Positions 11,701 to 23,700 of a DNA stretch of 64,000 nucleotides are shown here, piece after piece; position 1 is the stretch's first letter; each line of letters begins with the position of its first letter. The translations under genes and the position numbers were made by a program. Source of the stretch: Rhyacichthys aspro (taxonomy: Eukaryota > Chordata > Actinopteri > Gobiiformes > Rhyacichthyidae); the NCBI GenBank assembly GCA_036850595.1, contig CM072162.1, positions 23,589,239 through 23,653,238 on the forward strand. The letters are read 5' to 3'. The notes beneath the pieces were generated by a model. The model was not told the DNA's origin and ran no database searches. It saw nothing but the letters and a program-made list of their open reading frames with translations.

Positions 11701-14700
11701 ACCTTGGCTGAGAACAAATCAAGCCAAGATCAGAAGGTACGTGAGCTGGAGGCTGTCATTAAGACACAAAATGACACAATTGTCCAGCTGCGTGACCACA
11801 GTTGCCGCCTGGAGGAGATGTTTTTGAATCTCAAAACTTACGTGGATGGAAGTCTCCAGCAATTCCACAGAGCCACCGGAAAAGAGTTTGAAAAAGTCAA
11901 CGAGCGGCAGAAAATGCAGGCTGCACGTGTTGAACAGATGGAGCTGGAGGTGGGTAGAAGCATCCAAACTCAGGAGCAGGAGATTAACACCATGTATGAC
12001 AGAGTGAAGCAGCTGGAGACACAGGAGCGTCATTTGGACGTGACATTGTCTGAACAAGACAAAACTCTGAGCGAGCTCCAGACAAAAGTCCGAGCTCAGG
12101 TGAATCCAGCAAATCACCTTGTTCAAGACGTGAGAGACATCAGAGACAAGTGTGAGAAGACATCAAAGACGGTCACAGAAAACCATCGTGACATTAAGAA
12201 ACTAGACCAGGATATAGAGATGATTGTGTGCCGTCTCTATGAAGCATTTCCTGGCACCTTCCGTGGTCCAGAAGAACAACAGGCTTCCACAAGTACCAAC
12301 AATGCCACGTCCAACGCACCTTCAAAGTGTGAGAAGGAGAAGACAGAGAGGAAAATGTATTTCCACTGTTCTGTGGAGGAATACCAACTCCCCGAAGGAT
12401 TCGTACTCCCTCAGTAAGACCAGGACGAGAAGGAGCGGCAACAAACTGACGTAAAGCAACTCAAAGAAAAGTGGTTCTTCTTTCGGTTTCAGGCAAAACT
12501 GGTAACTTTCCTGGAGTGGCCTTGAACTCACTTTGAGGCTGGATTTAAGGGCAAAAAGTTTCCCAGTGTTGCTTTAACTTGAAGTCCATGTGTTTGGCCG
12601 GAGACCATCAGTGATTTAAACAAGGAGCACAGGCCGTTAAAGTGTGAGATTTGGTCTGAGTGTGGTGGTTGTGGAGAGCTGTGGACTAGCGCTAATCCAG
12701 GTGTATCTTCTCAGTTTGGTAACGCTCAACTGAGAAGATACACTGAGAACTAGCTCTAACACAGCTCTCCACAACAACCAAGCTCAGACCACTTCAGAAA
12801 TCTCACTCTTTAACGCTCTGCGCTCTTTGTTTAAATCACCGATTGTCTTCAGTCGAAACACGTGGACTTCATTTAAGTCTGAAATCGAAAGGAGAACTAC
12901 TCACTGACCTGAGACCAGTGATGCCATTATTATAAACACAACTTTCATAAACACAACCTTTGCCAGCTTGAGTCATGTGACCTATATTCAGGTTTAAAGA
13001 AGTGTGAGTAATAGCTACAAGTGATTGAAATTACTCCAATAAAATAAATCAAAACATCAATAATCTTGAAATGTATTGATTGATTTGTAATGATCTATGT
13101 TTATATCAGTGATGGTCTCTGCTGTAACTCTGTATTTGTGATCAATCTGGTGCTTTTAATAAACTGATCCTGCTGCAACAGAACTGTATCATATATTAAT
13201 ATGAATGATCTGTATTTATGCAAACATCAGGATTTAGAAATGGATCAAAGTTGATTTGAGTCAATTTCTCATTTTTGTTTAAATAAATCAATAAAATTGA
13301 AATCAATAATTGTTTAAGTCTTATTAATGTATTTAAAGAGAAAGTGTTCACAGTTTTCTTCTGAATCAAGAAACAAATCGTCCAATCAGAGAGCTCCGTC
13401 AGGTTCAGGAGAGAGTCCAGGTAAAACCTGCCACAGACCGGGTTGGGTCCGGGTAAAACCTGCCACAGACCGGGTTGGGTCCAGGTAAAACCTGCCACAG
13501 ACCGGGTTGGGTCCAGGTAAAACCTGCCACAGACCGGGTTGGGTCCGGGTAAAACCTGCCACAGACCGGGTTGGGTCCCGGGTAAACCAGGTCTAAAACA
13601 AGTCCAAACCAGGACTAAACCAGGTCTAAACCAGGACTAAACCAGGTCTAAACCAGGACTAAACCAGGTCTAAACCAGGTCTAAACCAGGACTAAACCAG
13701 GTCTAAACCAGGACTAAACCAGGTCTAAAACGGGTCTAAACCAGGACTTAACTAGGTCTAAACCGGGTCTAAACCAGGACTTAACTAGGTCTAAACCAGG
13801 TCTAAACCAGGTCTAAAACAGGTCTAAACCTGGACTAAACCAAGTCTAAAACAGGTCTAAACCAGGTCTAAACCAGGTCTAAACCAGGTCTAAACCTGGA
13901 CTAAACCAGGTCTAAACCAGGACTAAACCAGGTCTAAACCAGGTCTAAACCAGGACTAAACCAGGACTAAACCAGGTCTAAAACAGGTCTAAAACAGGTC
14001 TAAACCTGGACATAACAGGACTAAACCAGGTCTAAACCAGGCCTAAACCAGGTCTAAAACAGGTCTAAACCAGGTCTAAACCAGGACTGAAACAGGTCTA
14101 AACCAGGTCTAAACCAGGACTAAACCAGGACTGAACCAGGTCTAAACCAGGTCTAAACCAGGACTAAACCAGGTCTAAACCAGGTCTAAACCAGGTCTAA
14201 ACCAGGACTAAACCAGGTCTAAACCAGGTCTAAACCAGGTCTAAACCAGGACTAAACCAGGTCTAAACCAGGACTAAACCAGTACTAAACCAGGACTAAA
14301 CCAGGTCTAAACCAGGACTAAACCAGGTCTAAACCTGGACTAAACCAGGACTAAACCAGGTCTAAACCAGGACTAAACCAGGTCTAAACCAGGACTAAAC
14401 CAGGACTAAACCAGGACTAAACCAGGTCTAAACCAGGACTAAACCAGGTCTAAACCAGGACTAAACCAGGACTAAACCAGGTCTAAACCAGGTCTAAACC
14501 AGGACTAAACCAGGTCTAAACCAGGACTAAACCAGGTCTAAAACCAGGTCTAAACCAGGACTAAACCAGGTCTAAACCAGGTCTAAACCAGGACTAAACC
14601 AGGTCTAAACCAGGTCTAAACCAGGTCTAAACCAGGTCTAAACCAGGACTAAACCAGGTCTAAAACAGGTCTAAACCAGGTCTAAACCAGGTCTAAACCA

Positions 14701-17700
14701 GGACTAAACCAGGTCTAAACCAGGTCTAAACCAGGTCTAAACCAGGACTAAACCAGGTCTAAACCAGGACTAAACCAGGTCTAAACCAGGTCTAAACCAG
14801 GACTAAACCAGGACTAAACCAGGTCTAAACCAGGTCTAAACCAGGTCTAAACCAGGACTAAACCAGGACTAAACCAGGTCTAAACCAGGACTAAACCAGG
14901 ACTAAACCAGGTCTAAACCAGGTCTAAACCAGGACTAAACAGGTCTAAACCAGGTCTAAACCAGGACTAAACCAGGACTAAACCAGGTCTAAACCAGGTC
15001 TAAACCAGGACTAAACCAGGTCTAAACCAGGTCTAAACCAGGTCTAAACCAGGACTAAACCAGGTCTAAACCAGGTCTAAACCAGGTCTAAACCAGGACT
15101 AAACCAGGTCTAAACCAGGACTAAACCAGGACTAAACCAGGACTAAACCAGGTCTAAACCAGGACTAAACCAGGTCTAAACCAGGACTAAACCAGGACTA
15201 AACCAGGTCTAAACCAGGACTAAACCAGGTCTAAACCAGGACTAAACCAGGACTAAACCAGGACTAAACCAGGTCTAAACCAGGACTAAACCAGGTCTAA
15301 ACCAGGACTAAACCAGGACTAAACCAGGTCTAAACCAGGTCTAAACCAGGACTAAACCAGGTCTAAACCAGGTCTAAACCAGGACTAAACCAGGTCTAAA
15401 CCAGGACTAAACCAGGACTAAACCAGGTCTAAACCAGGTCTAAACCAGTACTAAACCAGGACTAAACCAGGACTAAACCAGGTCTAAACCAGGTCTAAAC
15501 CAGTACTAAACCAGGACTAAACCAGGTCTAAACCAGGACTAAACCAGGACTAAACCAAGACTAAACCAGGACTAAACCAGGTCTAAACCATGACTAAACC
15601 AGGTCTAAACCAGGTCTAAAACCAGGTCTAAACCAGGACTAAACCAGGTCTAAACCAGGACTAAACCAGGTCTAAACCAGGACTAAACCAGGTCTAAAAC
15701 AGGTCTAAACCAGGACTAAACCAGGTCTAAACCAGGTCTAAACCAGGTCTAAACCAGGACTAAACCAGGTCTAAACCAGGTCTAAACCAGGACTAAACCA
15801 GGTCTAAACCAGGTCTAAACCAGGTCTAAACCAGGACTAAACCAGGTCTAAACCAGGACTAAACCAGGTCTAAACCAGGTCTAAACCAGGTCTAAACCAG
15901 GACTAAACCAGGACTAAACCAGGTCTAAACCAGGTCTAAACCAGGTCTAAACCAGGTCTAAACCAGGACTAAACCAGGTCTAAACCAGGTCTAAACCAGG
16001 TCTAAACCAGGTCTAAACCAGGTCTAAACCAGGACTAAACCAGGATTTTGTTAAATACAACACTAGATGGAGCTGCAGTGGGCGGAGCCTAATGCCATGT
16101 CTCCATGGAGACGGCGAGTGGGCGGAGCCTAATGCCATGTCTCCATGGAGACGGCGAGTGGGCGGAGCCTAATGCCATGTCTCCATGGAGACCGGTGAGT
16201 GGGCGGAGCCTCACGCCAACTTTAAAGCTTTAAAGTTCCGTGGTTTTGTGATGTCATCACAGCTGCATATTGCTTTAGTCGTAAGTTAGTAAACCTCAGA
16301 CTGAATCAGACAGAGACACGAGACATTTACAGGAGAGACACTTATTATTGACATCAAATCCAATTTACATTTTGATTCAATCAATCAGAAGAACAGAATA
16401 GAAAAATGGATAGACCCACAAGGACCAGATATGTTATTACTGGGACAGGACTCCCCCCGAGCTACGCAATCCACATCCCGCTACGGACTCAGGGTAATGT
16501 CGTGGCCCGTTCCAGCAGAAGAAGAAGCAGAAGTCCTCCGGATCCGTTCTGGGACGACGACTACGAACGGAGTCGCAGACAGCGACGGAGCCAGGTATCT
16601 CCTGAACAGGAACCTTCCTCTTCTCTCCATCTGCTCCAGAGAGTGGACCAGCTCACAGAACTGGTCACTCGTATGGAGACCACCTTGGCTGAGAACAAAT
16701 CAAGCCAAGATCAGAAGGTACGTGAGCTGGAGGCTGTCATTAAGACACAAAATGACACAATTGTCCAGCTGCGTGACCACAGTTGCCGCCTGGAGGAGAT
16801 GTTTTTGAATCTCAAAACTTACGTGGATGGAAGTCTCCAGCAATTCCACAGAGCCACCGGAAAAGAGTTTGAAAAAGTCAACGAGCGGCAGAAAATGCAG
16901 GCTGCACGTGTTGAACAGATGGAGCTGGAGGTGGGTAGAAGCATCCAAACTCAGGAGCAGGAGATTAACACCATGTATGACAGAGTGAAGCAGCTGGAGA
17001 CACAGGAGCGTCATTTGGACGTGACATTGTCTGAACAAGACAAAACTCTGAGCGAGCTCCAGACAAAAGTCCGAGCTCAGGTGAATCCAGCAAATCACCT
17101 TGTTCAAGACGTGAGAGACATCAGAGACAAGTGTGAGAAGACATCAAAGACGGTCACAGAAAACCATCGTGACATTAAGAAACTAGACCAGGATATAGAG
17201 ATGATTGTGTGCCGTCTCTATGAAGCATTTCCTGGCACCTTCCGTGGTCCAGAAGAACAACAGGCTTCCACAAGTACCAACAATGCCACGTCCAACGCAC
17301 CTTCAAAGTGTGAGAAGGAGAAGACAGAGAGGAAAATGTATTTCCACTGTTCTGTGGAGGAATACCAACTCCCCGAAGGATTCGTACTCCCTCAGTAAGA
17401 CCAGGACGAGAAGGAGCGGCAACAAACTGACGTAAAGCAACTCAAAGAAAAGTGGTTCTTCTTTCGGTTTCAGGCAAAACTGGTAACTTTCCTGGAGTGG
17501 CCTTGAACTCACTTTGAGGCTGGATTTAAGGGCAAAAAGTTTCCCAGTGTTGCTTTAACTTGAAGTCCATGTGTTTGGCCGGAGACCATCAGTGATTTAA
17601 ACAAGGAGCACAGGCCGTTAAAGTGTGAGATTTGGTCTGAGTGTGGTGGTTGTGGAGAGCTGTGGACTAGCGCTAATCCAGGTGTATCTTCTCAGTTTGG

Positions 17701-20700
17701 TAACGCTCAACTGAGAAGATACACTGAGAACTAGCTCTAACACAGCTCTCCACAACAACCAAGCTCAGACCACTTCAGAAATCTCACTCTTTAACGCTCT
17801 GCGCTCTTTGTTTAAATCACCGATTGTCTTCAGTCGAAACACGTGGACTTCATTTAAGTCTGAAATCGAAAGGAGAACTACTCACTGACCTGAGACCAGT
17901 GATGCCATTATTATAAACACAACTTTCATAAACACAACCTTTGCCAGCTTGAGTCATGTGACCTATATTCAGGTTTAAAGAAGTGTGAGTAATAGCTACA
18001 AGTGATTGAAATTACTCCAATAAAATAAATCAAAACATCAATAATCTTGAAATGTATTGATTGATTTGTAATGATCTATGTTTATATCAGTGATGGTCTC
18101 TGCTGTAACTCTGTATTTGTGATCAATCTGGTGCTTTTAATAAACTGATCCTGCTGCAACAGAACTGTATCATATATTAATATGAATGATCTGTATTTAT
18201 GCAAACATCAGGATTTAGAAATGGATCAAAGTTGATTTGAGTCAATTTCTCATTTTTGTTTAAATAAATCAATAAAATTGAAATCAATAATTGTTTAAGT
18301 CTTATTAATGTATTTAAAGAGAAAGTGTTCACAGTTTTCTTCTGACTCAAGAAACAAATCGTCCAATCAGAGAGCTCCGTCAGGTTCAGGAGAGAGTCCA
18401 GGTAAAACCTGCCACAGACCGGGTTGGGTCCAGGTAAAACCTGCCACAGACCGGGTTGGGTCCAGGTAAAACCTGCCACAGACCGGGTTGGGTCCCGGGT
18501 AAACCAGGTCTAAAACAAGTCCAAACCAGGACTAAACCTGGACTAAACCAGGTGTAAACCAGGACTAAAACAGGTCTAAACCAGGTGTAAACCAGGACTA
18601 AAACAGGTCTAAACCAGGACTATATCAGATATAAACCAGGTCTAAACCAGGACTAAACCAGATCTAAACCAGGTCTAAATTAGGACTAAAACAGGTCTAA
18701 ACCGTGTCTAAACAGGTCTAAACCAGGTCTAAACCAGGTCTAAACCAGGTCTAAACCAGGTCTGTCAGGAGTGTCCTGTGCAAAGCATCCTGGGAAGTGT
18801 AGTTTGAGCCACAGCATTAGCATGAGCAAATCCAATAAAACAGTGAATTAGTTTAAATGCCCCTCATTGAGTTTGTTAAGGGTTATTTTCCTGTTAGAAC
18901 GAGTGCTGTGGTGCATTCACTGACACTGTGGTTCTGGATTGTATTTAACGGCTTAAATGGAGTTATTCAGTGATATTTAAATCCAATGTGACTCGAAGCT
19001 TATAAAATAGTTAAGCTTTCCAGAGAGAAGCCCTTGTTTCTGACTCAAAGCCATTATTTCTTTATAAACCTTCTTTCCAAAGCCATTCTTCAGGATTATG
19101 CAGACGTCAGTGGGACCTGTTCGGTCCACTTCAGACCTTTCTCAAATCCTTGGTGAAACCTTGAGAAACAGGCCAGTGGCTTCTTGATTAAGATTAAATT
19201 GTCAGCTGCAGTCAATCACAGCCGAGGGAATTCAGCGAGTGTTTTTGGTTTGCTAAACTTAGAGCCCCATTTTCTCGTCCTTGTGTCGAGTAAAAAGGAC
19301 GCAGACGGCAGCAGAGGACGAGCAGAAGGATTTAGATTTAAAAACACTGGAGATCAGCCAGAGATGGTTTGGTTTGGGGACAGTGACGCCTGTTTTTGGG
19401 AAATATGATTAAGATTTTTATTTTAGCCAAATACAACGAGAATGGGGCTGAATAACAATAATTTTGAAGTTTCAACTGTGCTTTAGTTTTGACCTTTAAC
19501 CTTTAAAACACACAAGTCGTGTTTCCTTAAAATATGAAGCCTGGTATGTTCTGTACAGATATGACTTCAATTTACATCTTAAATCTAAAAGAGATTTTCT
19601 GATGTATAAATGTTTTATTGTTACTTTTGATTCTTGTTTAACGGCTGCTTTAGTCTTGGGTCGAATGGGTTTTATTGATCAACTGATCACTGTTTCCACA
19701 AAAACATGGATTAACAAAGAAATCAAAATCCGTGTGTGTCCTGACGGAGGTGTGTGTGTGTGTCCTGACGGAGGTGTGTGTGTCCTGACGGAGGTGTGTG
19801 TGTCCTGATGGAGGTGTGTGTGTCCTGACGGAGGTGTGTGTGTCCTGACGGAGGTGTGTGTCCCCAGACGGAGGTGTGTGTGTGTCCTGACGGAGGTGTG
19901 TGTCCCCAGACGGAGGTGTGTGTCCCCAGACGGAGGTGTGTGTCCCCAGACGGAGGTGTGTGTGTGTCCTGATGGAGGTGTGTGTGTGTCCTGACGGAGG
20001 TGTGTGTCCCCAGACGGAGGTGTGTGTGTGTCCTGATGGAGGTGTGTGTGTCCTGACGTTGATGTGTGTCCTGACGTTGGTGTGTGTCCTGACGGAAGTG
20101 TGTGTCCTGACGGAGGTGTGTGTCCTGACGGAGGTGTGTGTCCCCAGACGGAGGTGTGTCCTGATGGAGGTGTGTCCTGACGTAGGTGTGTCCTGACGTA
20201 GGTGTATGTGTCCCCAGATGGAGGTGTGTGTCCTGACGGAGGTGTGTGTCCCCAGACGGAGGTGTGTGTCCCCAGACGGAGGTGTGTCCTAACGTACGTG
20301 TGTGTCCTGACGGAGGTGTGTGTCCTGACGGAGGTGTGTGTCCTGACGGAGGTGTGTGTCCCCAGACGGAGGTGTGTCCTGATGGAGGTGTGTGTCCCCA
20401 GACGGAGGTGTGTCCTAACGGAGGTGTGTGTCCTGACGGAGGTGTGTGTCCTGACGGAGGTGTGTGTCCTGACGGAGGTGTGTGTCCCCAGACGGAGGTG
20501 TGTCCTGATGGAGGTGTGTGTCCCCAGACGGAGGTGTGTCCTGACGTAGGTGTGTCCTGACGTAGGTGTATGTGTCCCCAGACGGAGGTGTGTGTCCTGA
20601 CGGAGGTGTGTGTCCCCAGACGAAGGTGTGTGTCCCCAGACGGAGGTGTGTCCTAACGTACGTGTGTGTCCTGAAGGAGGTGTGTCCTGACGGAGGTGTG

Positions 20701-23700
20701 TGTGTTCTGATGGAGGTGTGTCCCCAGACGGAGGTGTGTGTCCTGATGGAGGTGTGTGTGTCCTGATGGAGGTGTGTCCTTACGAAGGTGTGTGTGCGTA
20801 CCTTGGTTGGCCTGACGGAGGTGTGTGTGTCCTGACGGAGGTGTGTGTGTCCTGACGGAGGTGTGTGTGTGTAACTTGTTTGGCCTGACGGAGGTGTGTG
20901 TGTCCTGACGGAGGTGTGTGTGTCCTGACGGAGGTGTGTGTGTGTACCTTGGTTGGCCTGACGGAGGCTGGTGGTGGCGGCGTAGACGATCTCGGCCGTC
21001 CTCTGAATGTCAGGAACCAACAGAGTGAGTCCCTCTGGCTCCGGGTCTGAACTGTCGGCCTTCACCAAACCTTTGGTCTTATCCTTCTTCGACCTGAGAC
21101 CGAAAAACACAACCCTCTCACTGACAGCACACACATCAGTCTAATGTTCTACCCTCTCACTGACAGCACACATCAGTCTAATGTTCTACCCTCTCACTGA
21201 CAGCACACACATCAGTCTAATGTTCTACCCTCTCACTGACAGCACACATCAGTCTAATGTTCTACCCTCTCACTGACAGCACACACACCAGTCTAATGTT
21301 CTACCCTCTCACTGACAGCACACACACATCAGTCTAATGTTCTACCCTCTCACTGACAGCACACACACCAGTCTAATGTTCTACCCTCTCACTGACAGCA
21401 CACACACCAGTCTAATGTTCTACCCTCTCACTGACAGCACACACACCAGTCTAATGTTCTACCCTCTCACTGACAGCACACACATTATCAACAGCTGACA
21501 TTTAATAAAATCATCTTATTTAATACATAATTCATGATTTTAAATTAAAGTATTTCATGTGGATTTAATGCATTATTTTTTAAATATTTAACTGATTCTG
21601 TGAAGAAGGCAGCAGCAGAAACAGTGATTTTATTGGAATCACTTTATATTTATTTATTTGTTGTGAGTAAAAGCCAAACCAAAAGAGAAAACACTTCCGT
21701 TTCGTCTCCGACCTCTGCCTCAAATGAACCGTCGTTCGACTGGTGCAACATTCATGACTTTCCTAAAAATAAACCGCGGTGATTGTACATTTATAACAAG
21801 TGTATAACGCAGCGGGTGCTTTGACTTCAGCCCTTTTCACGCCTCGACCCGTTCGTTACCCGTGTCTCCAGCGGGACGCTCGGAGCACACGGGACGTCCT
21901 CACATTTATCACCTTCTCACTTCAAACAGTTACACAAAACAAGGCCAAGCACGGGTTAAATCCACACAAATCCAGGTCAGAGCTGGTCCCGTCCCTCCTC
22001 TTCCTCATATAAACCGAAGCGTCCCGGGACGGCTCTAAAAGCAGCTAATGCGGGTCTCTGTGTCTCTGGGGCAGCATTTCCATCAAACGGAACGAGAGTT
22101 AAAGCAGAGTGAACCGAGAGAAGAGCCGAAGGATTCCTGCTTCAGCAAAAAACACTGCCATATTCTCCACAGAGAGTCATTATCACGGAGCAGCGGCCGT
22201 TAGACTCAGAAGAACGAGAACCAACCAGGACGACATTAAATATTAAAATCTATAATGTTAAATGACTCTGTCTCTATACATTAGTCTTTACAATTAGCCA
22301 CAGAGAAAAACGCCATCTTTATTTAACCAGTAAAGTCCCACTTTTGCCTCCCTTTTAACATTTTATTACTGGTTTTAAGTTCCACTTCCTGATGTTCTTT
22401 TTTTGTCCCTGTCTCAGACTCTCCTCCAAAATCAGCCTAGGGACCTCTCCTGCTTCTCTTTTATTAAAAAATAAAACCAGACCAGTTTTTCCTCCAAAAT
22501 ACTAATCCATTTGACCAAACTGAAGTTTAGAGTTTAGCGTTAGCTTAGCTGTGACTTCAGCGTCAGGACGACAATTATCTCCTCCTCGTTAAATGTTATA
22601 TGTTCTGGAGTTGTTAATTTGACTGTTTGTGTAAAAAAGCTCTCTAAAATGTAAAAAAAAAAAAAAAAAAAAAAAAAAAGCATTGGTTTATGTGGCAAAA
22701 GACTCAAAAGTAAAATAAAACTCAATGTCTTTTTATTTATTTGGGTCTTTGAGGGTTTAAAATCTGTGTGAGTGATAGATTTAAGCCATTTTAACCAAGA
22801 CTAAAATCATCACTTTTTGCTTCATTAATGGTTAGTTCCTGTAATTCCCTGGTTTCGAGGCGGTTTCGTACCTGAGTCTGTTGGTGTAAGTGTCCACGCA
22901 GGTCTTCATTTTGGCCAGCAGCATCCCCACAGACGTCTGGCCCTCCGACTGCTCCTCCTCCTCCTCCTCTTCGTCCTGAGCGTCTCCGGACAGAGGCAGC
23001 AGCAGCGGGACGAGGGCCGTACACGAGGAGATGGCTCTGAGCAGCTCCAGCAGCGCTCGGTACAGCGGCACGTGACGGGCCATGTCCAGGACTGGAACCA
23101 CACACAAAACAGACAAGACTCTGATTTATTATTTATTCCAAGGGTCACAGTTCACGCCATCTGTGTTTATTCACAATACAATACAAATCTATACGCACAA
23201 GACAATAAATCACCTAAACAGAGGACACACTTGTTTCAGAATCATGTTTAACTCCAGCTAAAGACAAAAGGTTTTGGCGTCTTGGTGCAGAACACAAAAC
23301 ACAAAATAATAAAATAAACAACTGAGATATGAAATCTACTCAGAATTTACAAAAATAAACAATAAAAGCAGGTTAGGTGCACAATATTACGTAAAAGAAG
23401 AACGTAACAAAAAGTCCAGGAGTGTCTTGTAAGTGTCACAGTGAAAGATGAAAGGTGAAAGGTGAAGTGGGCGGGGTTATTGGGGAGGGGAACTCAAAAT
23501 GCACACGGTCTGTATATTTCAAATTTACAGTATATTCCAGTTCAAATTCAACATAAATATCAGGATTCTATTAATGTTTTTTACCATTTAATTAATAATA
23601 AAAGCAGCTCAGTGTAACTTTTCTCCACTAGAGGGCGCAGCTGCCTCTGCTGACGCTATTCTCACGAGAGCAGTGACATATTTATGAACGTCGTTTGTTT

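Larger units (their letters stand above)
6134..18500. repeat. Three tandem ~4.95 kb composite units (gene + minisatellite)
   Basis: The unit order is GC-box repeats, 330-codon gene, hairpin, AT-rich 3' region, 32-bp repeats and then the 11-bp array. Units begin near 6134, 11042 and 16044, and gene starts are spaced 4,937 and 4,981 bp. The unique part (about 2.4 kb) is almost identical among units. The array part differs in length and variant order. Confidence 0.92.
21486..22871 (-). other. birc6 intron between exons 38 and 39
   Basis: AT-rich. Contains dispersed repeat copy 2 and a poly(A). No exon seen. Confidence 0.85.

Noticed and set aside
5507..18766. Telomere-like or CRISPR-like array
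   Set aside because: The 11-bp unit is not TTAGGG, has no spacers, and lies inside a vertebrate intron.
19900..20766. Cys-rich open frames (PDGGVC and VPRRRC repeats) and a long minus frame to 21134
   Set aside because: They follow the 18-20 bp minisatellite period and have no start context or family similarity. Only the 20948-21093 part of the minus frame is coding, as a birc6 exon.
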